From positions 22,810,451 through 22,874,450 of the forward strand of contig NC_053149.1 in the NCBI RefSeq assembly GCF_016808335.1: a stretch of DNA of 64,000 nucleotides, in the 5' to 3' direction. The notes beneath the pieces are model-generated. The model worked only from the letters and a program-made list of their open reading frames with translations, did not search any database and was not told where the DNA came from. A program made the translations under genes and the position numbers. Source of the stretch: Panicum virgatum (lineage: Eukaryota > Streptophyta > Magnoliopsida > Poales > Poaceae). Positions 56,175 to 64,000 of this stretch are shown here, in pieces; the first letter of the stretch is position 1; each line of letters opens with the position of its first letter.

Positions 56175-57633
56175 TGCTCTAGCCTAAGAAGGGGAGGGGG
56201 TGAATTAGGCACTATTAAAAACTTAACATATGGCTCCAACTAGTTTGCATAAAACTTAAACTAAAACAAACTATCTAGATGTGCAACTATAGTTCACCTT
56301 AGTATGAAATCCTCATCCCAAAAGAGTTTTGCAACCTATAGCCAATCCTATTAAAATACTACTCTAAGAAAGTAAAGGCACACAAGTTGCAATATGAAAT
56401 GCGGAAGCTTAAGAAGAGGGATGAAAGGAAGCAAACTCTCGACACGAGGATTTATCCCGTGGTTCGGATTGCCACAAAGGCGTCCCTACGTCCACGTTAT
56501 TGAAGCACTTACTAAGAGTATCACTTCCCGGTAATCAAGTCTCTTCTGTGAACAAAATTACGGTCACCTTGATCCCGATCTTCACTAAGGGAGATTGCCC
56601 ACGAAGGAGGGGTCTCCGTCCCCCGCACAATGTCGTCGACGCCGCTCCACACCAAGCCGGAGGGTCGTAGACTTGCCGGCGAGCCACCAAAGCTCCAAGT
56701 GGGCCGGCGCACCGAGATACAATTTTGGTTCACTCTAGAACCACTGCACAAGGATCTAAACCTTGCTTAGATCACTCACTCAAGAGCTAACCTTGTACTA
56801 ACACTCACAACGCTTGTGCTAAGGACTAAGGATTTGATCTTTATGCTCTTGGATGGCTTGGAGATATTCTTGGGTGTGTGTGGGATGTCCAGCAACTCTA
56901 GCAAACTCAAAATGGCCGGGGTGAGGCATATATATAGGCCACCAAGTCTTGTAGCCATTGCTCCAACGGTCAGCAGAAATCAGCATACCATCGGATGAAC
57001 CGATGTCTCTGCATGGGGTGGCGTCGGTTCATCCGGTCACTCTCAGACCTGAAGTAGCTGTTGAGCTTCTGACGCACTGTCTGCAGCACCATTAGTTTAA
57101 CCGATGACTTGGTGTCGGTTAAACCGGTCACTCACAGCACTCAACTAGCCGTTGGACCTCTTTCTCTCCTGCTGACATCATTACACCGGTGATATGCTCC
57201 GATGCACCTCCGGTTCAACCGGTGCTGAAGGCGTGGCTCCTGCGCGCTTGACATCGTCTCTGGAACATAGTACATTGAATACACCGATGCCTCTCTTGAC
57301 ACTGTCGGTTCATCCGGTGCTTCACTTATTTCTTCACTTGATCTCTAGAGGCGCATAGGCTTGTGCCAAAGCCAGGGCGTCGGATCTTTCGACAACCATC
57401 GGATGCACCGATGCTTAGCCATCGGTTCTTTCGGTGCTACTGGTTTCTGCAGAACTCGTCCAATTCAGCGTTTCTTTGAGTTCTTTCTTCGTGTTTTGCT
57501 TTGCATGGCCTTTTTATTTCATACCTGGGATCTATTAATGTTTACTTAACAAAACCATTAGTCATATTGATTGCGTTGTCATTCGATCACCAAAATCACT
57601 CGAAATGGCTTAAATAGTGCCATGTTCATTACA
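56175..57633 (-). repeat. 3' LTR of a second SIRE-type Copia element (minus strand)
   Basis: It starts TGCTCTAGCC and ends CATTACA on the plus strand. The minus-strand end CACCCCCTCCCCTTCTTAGG is the typical LTR end of this lineage. It carries CATCGGTTCATCCGGTC and GGTTCAACCGGTGC units like the first Copia element. A polypurine tract (minus CAAAAATGGGGAGAT) adjoins it at 57634-57648. Confidence 0.85.
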
Positions 57634-58510
57634 ATCTCCCCATTTTTGGTGATTGATGACAATATAATCAAAGCAAGTATAAAATTTGCAAAAATTAACA
57701 AGTGAACCACTTACACTTGCTTGGATGCTTACCACCATCCAATGATGACTTGACCTCCCCCTAAAACCATGATTCCCCCTTTGTTCCTCCCCCTATTTGC
57801 TACTTCTCTCTTATATGTTAACTTGATTCACTCGGCATTTCTCCCCCTTTGGAATATACTTTTCCTTCTTGGGAATATTTCTCTCCTTTTATTGGGAACA
57901 TGCCTTGCTTTGATCCACATCTCTCCTCCTTTGGAATCAAATCACCTAAAAAGTCTTGCACCTAAAAGGTCTTGCAAAACAATATAGTTCAAGAGAAGAT
58001 TAGTAGCTTAGTGAGTTAGTTCCATGACTTATAATCCAAATATATGATATCAATGAAGATACCAATTGAAAATTTACTATGGTGGATCACAAAATCACGA
58101 AACTAGTATGACATAAGCTAAGCCTTCCACAAATGTGTACACAAAATGATAATGTGAAAATTAAGTGCACAACTAGATGTTATAACTAGAAAGCTTAGAT
58201 CATATCATGCACGGAGGTAGCTCTAAAAAAATAAAAAATTGACAATTATACTAATTGAATGAGTTTAGAACCTTGCATACCTCTGGAGGACTTTTGTTTA
58301 CCTTGCATGTACCAATTAGGTGTGACTTGCCACAATTGAAGCCTTTAGAAGATGAGCACTTAGTACATCAAGGTTAAACAAATGTATGAGCACATAGCCT
58401 ATGAACTTAGATATGAGTATTTAAGTTCAATATAGCATAGCTCAATATGCTGAAGCATAATTTATCTAATTACTCTTATAGAGTTATTTGTTCATATTGA
58501 TCGTGAATAA
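57634..58510 (-). mobile_element. 3' internal fragment of the second Copia element
   Basis: Non-coding on the minus strand, with clustered purine tracts (plus-strand CCCCCTAAAACC, TCCTCCCCCTATTTG, TCTCCCCCTTTGG) as in the 3' UTR of SIRE elements. The rest of the element and its 5' LTR are missing. The right limit near 58510 is approximate. Confidence 0.6.
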
Positions 58511-60990
58511 CATTCTCTTAGAGTGTTAACTCCATCGTGAAACTAAAAAAATCCGGCCACCACGCGAGGAAGCAGCAGCAGCTCTGGCCACCATCAGCGG
58601 AGGTGGCTGCTCCGGACACCCCACGAGCGGTGGCTGCGGTGACTCTGCTTCCACGGCGTGACTTAGCCTGACGGTGATGACAAGCGGCAGGTCCTCCCAT
58701 AGAGTCGCTGGTGGGTATAATGAGGGACGTCCACCTGCTGCTGCTGGCGGCAGCATTTGGCCCTGCACCATCTGCAGGAGGTATTCATGATGGTATTCCG
58801 TCCATGCAGGTTTTCTGTTCGATGAAATAACTCTGAAGACAAGCAACTGATACTCTAGTGCGTGTTTATTTTATTCGTCTGCCTCCGCTTTCAGCAGAGG
58901 TTTTCAGTTTTTCTGCAATAGTAGCAGCCTGAGGCTATCCATTGTTGTGCGGATATTTAGTTTCAATTTATGAGATAACATCACTATCATTTGCTCAAAC
59001 TCTGATGTCTATAGTTGACTTGTGATTCCAGTTTTGTTTTGCTTTTCCATGCCTCACAGTCCGGGTGAAAAGTACTAGTATGCATGCGGATCTGTAGTAG
59101 TGAACATCTTGCTTTGCTCAATGCATGAAAGACAAATGGGGACGTGCATATCACACTGCAAAAAGAGACAAGGAGAAAACTGCAAACTTGCTTTTCCAAA
59201 AAAGGATCATAGCATTTAGATTCTTCATTTAGTTGATTTGGTTGTGGAAAATTTACTTAGATTCTCCAAAATGATTGCACTTATGTTTTTATGTTAAAGA
59301 GTGTGCATGTCTATCTGTTTGTATGCATGAATTTGTGTCCCATCCCACAAAACATGTCCTGATGCATTCTTGTGTTTCAAGTTATGTTGCCAGGCTAACC
59401 TTAAATCTTTATAGCGTGTCCAAGCACTTGATATTGTGATCAAGAGAAAGGCCAAGAAAGAAGAGGGACTATCATGTGATGAAGCCTAAGGAAGAAGGCA
59501 TGGTTGTGAAATATCCAATCGGACAGTTATTGAGGTATTATATGCCTTCCTCTTTGTTGATTTGCGGCTATTAGGTTGTACAGAGTTGTGTTATAGTTTG
59601 GTCAGATTATTTCCTCTTCGTGAGCATGTATTGTGACATTGATATTTTCTCTAGAAATTGCTTTTCTGTTGGTAGTTCATACAGGTCTCACCTAGAGTAA
59701 TTGGTGCCATTACTTTCTTGCAATTTTAAAATGAGTCCGTGTATCTTGACTCTTGAGATATAAGCTCATGGCACAATTTCTTGAAGCATATTCACATGTT
59801 TCTAAACCCTTGGTAAATACAATTGCTTCTGTCTCAAATTTTCATTTCAAATTGCATAAGTTGGTCTGAGCTTTATAAATCTGTATACTAGGCACCCACT
59901 GATTGTATATCAAGACCACCCAATTGTCAGGTAATCACTTCTTCCTTTTTACCTACATGCTTCCAGCGAGTGAGTGATGACGTTGTAGTAGATGGCTGCT
60001 GCAGCTAAGGTCTCGATAGTGGACCAGCAGTGGAAACCATTCATCTACGTGGATGTGCCAGTTGTTTTTTAAAACAGAATAGCAGTAGGTAATTTCATCT
60101 TCGCATTGATGCAAAAGAGTCTCTCATCAGACAAATGACCACTTCACATTTGATGCATAAATGCATTATTTGTTTTGGTTCAGAATTTCTGATCCTGTAC
60201 TAGTTCCTAAGATTACTATATTTTTTTTGTAGAGCATTCTATGGACCAAACAACGAGTTTCTAGTTACATACAATGATATCTCTAGCATTAGCATCAAGC
60301 TGCCGTTGGTTCGCCGGGGGACTGTGGCATGATGTAGTGGGCGCAACACAAGTCACCAATGCTAGCTGCGTGGGTACGTATGCATAATCAACATTCATGT
60401 ATGATTATTGTTTGCATACACGCCAGCTAATTGATCATGAAAATCATTGCATCCTGTTGGTTAAACTAAGTTTCCATCACTTTCCTAAGATTAACAAAAA
60501 TAATTATTTGGCCTACAAGGTTGATCACTTAACCTTACAGTTGGTATATATTCTCATATTATGGATGTCTAGCTCATAACTAGTCTTACTATCTGTGAAA
60601 CCTATATGCTAGTTCGGTGATTGTGCCAGGCTTCTTAGTTGTTTTATCACTGTTTGGTGTTGCTGCATTTTTATATATTATGACCGGCTTGTTGGACACA
60701 TTCTGGCCATTTCTTTTTGATTGATGTCACTTCTTGCTTTGTAGACAATATTTGCAACTTTTTATATGATCTAAATCCTGTGTGCATAAATAATGACTTG
60801 CGGCTTAGTTCTGAAATGCCTGTATGTCTGAAAGTTAAGTATGTCTTTTTCCCCTTCATTTTCATGAAAGGCCAAGGAGGCTTCGACCACTAGTTAGTTG
60901 TGATCAGGAAGTCATGTAACTAATAAGCAGAAAGCAGTAAAGTTCATTCTACAAGTGACTTCCCTGGGCTTCAAGGTACATACTCATCTG
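58511..60990. other. Gene-like but unassigned region
   Basis: Begins with a GC-rich segment holding a short frame at 58720 (MRDVHLLLLAAAFGPAPSAG, signal-peptide-like), then AT-rich DNA with exon-like islands. 59415-59534 is bounded by AG and GT but is closed by stops in all frames. 60233-60332 follows a TTTTTTTTGTAG acceptor and is open (AFYGPNNEFLVTYNDISSIS) to a TGA. I do not recognise the gene. It could be the decayed remainder of the gene whose leader lies at 55990-56174, or captured fragments in a transposon. Confidence 0.3.
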
Positions 60991-61323
60991 GGCTGTAACA
61001 AAGTCAAACCCACTCCGGCTCGTTAGCCTGATCCGCAAAGACCCATTTAGGCCCAAAATAAAACCCTAACAACCCCCATCCCCCGCCCCCCCCCCCCCCC
61101 CACCCGGCCACCTGACTCAGCCATTCAGCACGGCGACGGTGTCGGCGCATCGGCGTCCTCGCGCCCCTCCATTCCCTCCCCCTACAAGACCTAACCCTAC
61201 CTCCCGCCACCATGTCCCCCACCCGATTCAGTCATTCCCAGCCGCGTAGACCTGCGGCAGTGGCGCACGGTACCGACATCGGCGCATCGGCGTCCTTATG
61301 CTCCACCACAAGCCCTAACCTAC
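60991..61323. other. GC-rich stretch with a C16 run
   Basis: Contains AAAACCCTAAC, a run of 16 C at 61086-61101, and two similar segments reading GACGGTGTCGGCGCATCGGCGTCCT (split: GACGGTGTCGGCG then CATCGGCGTCCT) near 61134-61160 and 61274-61297, so it is partly duplicated. It resembles a promoter/leader; no gene is called. Confidence 0.4.
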
Positions 61324-61661
61324 TCGGGACCGAGCCTTAGCTCGGTTGGTGCGCTCTCCAGGTGCGGAGGCCACCGGTCGCGGGTTCGAGTGCTGCTCGT
61401 CCCGGATTTCCCACCGGGAACAGTAGGTTCCCTATTAAATTCTGTTGCCTCTCACGCGTGGAGCCACAAAGGGATTGCGATGTGCCCATCGCCTACGGAG
61501 CCTTGGAGGGATCTGGTGATCTCACGAAGGACGCGATTTGATCTGAGTGTAGTTGTAGGTTTGTTTGTGTACGTGTGGTGTGAGTGTGGTGTGCGTGTGT
61601 AGGGTTGGTGTGAGTTGTATGAACAGATACTACAATTGTACCTAGATGAGAGGCTAAAAAA
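61324..61661 (+). mobile_element. tRNA-derived SINE, 338 bp
   Basis: The head carries a pol III A box (TAGCTCGGTTGGTGCG, 61338-61353) and a B box (GGTTCGAGTGC, 61383-61393) at tRNA-like spacing. The tail ends in an A run. A 14-bp direct repeat, AAGCCCTAACCTAC, flanks it (61310-61323 and 61662-61675). It would be transcribed by RNA polymerase III and mobilised by LINE enzymes. It looks like an Au-type grass SINE; the family name is inference. Confidence 0.9.
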
Positions 61662-61675
61662 AAGCCCTAACCTAC

Positions 61676-62478
61676 CCCGCACCACCAAGCCTCCGACCCC
61701 TCCTCAGGGCATTCCCGCGGCAGAAGGGGACCACTCAATAAAAGAGAGGTTGCGGTGGATCCATCGAGGAACTCAGCAACGGTGCGTGGCTCGTGGCTCG
61801 TGGCTGGATGCTACGCTGGCGGTGGCGGCTCTGGACCACGACGACACCGGCTGGCAGCAGCGGCGGTGCTGGACCATGATGATTTATGATTTTTGGCTTT
61901 TGGGGTGGGATTTCGTTTGCTACCGAGTTGATTTTGTTGCTACCGATTGGGAAATGGTTGTTGCTCAAACGCTTACTGATTGGGGAATTGTTGTTGTCGT
62001 TCTCACGGGTGGAGGAGGTCCTCGCCGTGGCACCCCGTGCGGTGGAGGTATTCCTTCCCGTGTGGTGGAGGTCCTGCAGAGGTGGTGCTGAGGTACTCGA
62101 GGGCGTTCACAGTGCAGCACCGTTCACAACGCACCCCTGTATGTTGAATCGGCCATTGCTATCAACATCATCTTGTTTCAAGCATTCGATGAGTATTGTG
62201 ATGAGATCGTTGTCGCCCTCACATCCCCCTTGTTCTATTTGAGGAAAATGCACTGAACTCTGTCCTAAACTTAATATAACTTGTTCATCACTTTCCACCC
62301 TGTAAACATGACATTTATCAGTATAGCAAGGTCTACAAGAATATAATCATAAAGGGCTTGCTAGCTGTAGCATCGCAGCTGCAGCCCCTCGGTTACAACA
62401 GGGCCAATGCAGCCCAGTAGCTTGGCTGGCTAGCTGCTGCTGCTGAAGCCGAGCAGGCCTAAAGTTTCCAAAGACTTA
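61676..62478. other. Unassigned stretch left of the ULP-like gene
   Basis: GC-rich to 62120 with an open plus frame (61615-62091) that starts inside the SINE and shows no domain. A minus frame at 62298-62107 (ECLKQDDVDSNGRFNIQG) might be another exon but has no recognised match. 62370-62460 is rich in AGCTGC/GCAGCT palindromes. Confidence 0.3.
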
Positions 62479-63990
62479 CTAGTTTTTGATAAATTCGTAG
62501 ACCTTTTCTACTTTATTCGTGGCAAGCCTCGTGCGCTCTGTGATCTTCTGGATAGATCTTGAGGGCATTAGACGCCTAGGAATGATTTTTAACTTAGTTA
62601 CATCCGTTATACTTGTGCTATTTTCCTTAGGTTGCTTTGACCTTCTGAAATACTTTGTACCCTTATATTCCTGGCCAGCTTTGCGCTTTTTATCCTCTTT
62701 GCTTTCAGACTTATTACCATCCCGTTTCTCAGCCTCCTCCTCTTCTTCCTTCTCCTTCTCTCCTTCTTAGTATCCTCCTTCTCAGCCTTCTTCATTTCTA
62801 CAACCTCTTGATTTGCTAATTCTCAGCATCTTATTTTTCTAGCCAGCTCCGCGCTTCTCATCCTCTTTGCTTTCAACCTTATTACCATCATCCCGCTTCT
62901 CAGTCTTCTCTTCTTTCTTCTCCTCTACTTCCAGCCCCTAGCTGTGCTCCTTCTCAGCATCCTCCTCAGCCTTATTCATTTCTACATCCACATCCCCGTC
63001 CATGCTTCGGTCGCCATCACTGTAGTATTGACTGAAATTGTGAATATAATTGTCATCCTTACTATAGTAAGCTTTGGCAATGGCAAATTTCAATTCCTCT
63101 ACAGTATATGTGTAATTCTCCAAACACACAACATCGTCATTTCTTTCAGGTGTATCTTGCAATCTTTTTCCTACAATGTTGTCAACATTGTAGATGAGAT
63201 CTGTTGAAACTTCCTTGTGGAATCTTTTCACCTTTTCCGGCAATTTTAAGATATAATTAATTCATGGAATTTGCAAGTATGGATATAATTGTTATAGTTA
63301 TTGAAAGTATATTTACCTTGTCCATGCTACATAACATTCTTTTGTCGTCAAATTCTTTTATGTACAACAAGATATGATGTCTGCAGTTAAAAACTGCAAA
63401 AAAAAATTAGAAAAATTGAGGAAGAAGCATCAGCAAAAAAGTAACAAGGTTATTTTTGTAAAGCTAATGACTAACTTATTGCCTTTTGCTCAACCGGTAG
63501 TATCTGCCAATCGTAATCGGACATATCCAACTCTGAGTTTGAATCTAGCAAATACTGCTTTAGTCTTAAGTAAATTTCAACAATCAGTTGAAGCCGGGAT
63601 TCACTAGGAAATGAATCTAGAACATATATTGTTTCCTCCAAGATTGAGATAACAATCCAAAACCAATGGTTCGAATACTCATAATAGGTGACTTCAACCA
63701 AAAAACTGATCCACAAATTGAAAATGTGCCACAAGTAATAACAGTGACTACAATCACATAACACTGTATTGAATATCATGAATAGAGTACTGAACATTCT
63801 CCTAGTGCCGTTGTTCTTACATCAAACACATACATGAGTAATGAAAAAACTAGATAACTTGATGAACGTAATCTTCTAGATCATGGTGATTTTATCCAGT
63901 GTTCTTGGCGCTCGAAATGCCCAACTTCAAACAATTGATAAATGCATGAAGGAAGACCTGAAAACAATGCATAATTAAGATGGTTGGATC
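62479..63990 (-). pseudogene. ULP1-like cysteine protease gene (transposon-associated type), partial
   Basis: Minus-strand exons run from the right edge. 63797-63471 contains YYEYSNHWFWIVIS (catalytic His) and YVLDSFPSESR (catalytic Asp). About 63393-63310 contains NCRHHILLYIKEFDDKRML, where the Cys takes the place of the Cys in the usual DCG. 63243-62938 gives KVKRFHKEVSTDLIYN and an acidic tail ending EEDAEKEHS. 62930-62479 encodes a Lys/Glu-rich segment with two imperfect repeats (KAGQ/RGAG type) ending KVEKVYEFIKN. The His-Asp-Cys order and FDD segment fit the peptidase C48 domain found in many plant MULE- or CACTA-carried genes, which cleaves SUMO-like substrates in the family. Exon borders are uncertain and phases do not all agree, so it is called a pseudogene. 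Upstream exons lie beyond the window. Confidence 0.55.
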
Positions 63991-64000
63991 CACTTGCAAC

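Noticed and set aside
61324..61400. Possible tRNA gene
   Set aside because: A and B boxes are present but the sequence does not fold as a cloverleaf with an acceptor stem, and an A-rich tail and 14-bp duplication make it a SINE.
1..64000. CRISPR arrays, bacterial operons or phage-type systems
   Set aside because: The spaced repeats are transposon subterminal or LTR motifs with irregular spacing. Introns and retroelements show plant nuclear DNA.

Overview
This window is plant nuclear DNA, almost certainly from a grass of the panicoid group. The clues are a CACTA transposon with GCCGAGTGC-type subterminal repeats, Tat-lineage gypsy elements with an antisense extra gene, a SIRE/Maximus-type Copia element, a Stowaway MITE and a tRNA-type SINE. 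I see no intact single-copy host gene. The sequence is a deep nest of transposable elements, with two gene-like stretches near the right end (about 55990-56174 and 58511-60990) and a ULP1-protease-like gene cut by the right edge.

Layout. 1-17392: a minus-strand Ty3/gypsy element with LTRs of about 3.5-3.8 kb and only a decayed Gag remnant inside (4098-5704). Its 3' LTR holds a 1.2-kb solo LTR. Its 5' LTR holds a nested complex (8131-15994) made of a decayed gypsy gag-protease element, a CACTA element (8957-12848) with a seven-exon TnpA-like gene and no TnpD, and a miniature retrotransposon with three LTRs in tandem (14769-15994). 17393-22680: the 3' half of a Tat-lineage gypsy element: end of integrase, a 120-bp tandem array, an antisense extra gene, then LTR material broken by an Ac/Ds-like hAT element. 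22681-23344: primer site and Gag start of a second Tat element. 23345-26448: a minus-strand Gag-only LTR element with GACCGGTCTGACCGGT-type repeats. 26449-47836: a minus-strand gypsy gag-protease element split by a 16.6-kb Copia element (28095-44735, 5-bp target duplication GCAGT). The Copia 5' LTR is itself split by a 3.59-kb solo LTR (28976-32565, duplication ACTTT).

48537-53175: a Mutator-like element (MULE) with long TIRs and a 9-bp duplication TTCATTTTA. It carries a mudrA-like transposase pseudogene and, convergent to it, a second spliced gene for a GRF-type zinc finger protein with a C-terminal membrane segment. The MULE sits in DNA whose ends carry repeated TTTCCCTAGG motifs, possibly a second CACTA-like element. 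54067-55447: two MITEs. 56175-58510: 3' end of another SIRE-type Copia element (minus). 61324-61661: SINE. 62479-63990: ULP-like gene (minus).

How the parts relate: nearly every coding region is broken by stops or frameshifts. Many stops fit C-to-T change at CAG, CAA or CGA codons, the decay expected of methylated repeats. The sister LTRs and target duplications give direct empty-site evidence for the order of nesting. The most unusual structures are the two-gene convergent MULE, the three-LTR array with 39-bp internal regions, and the mismatched ends of the nested complex.
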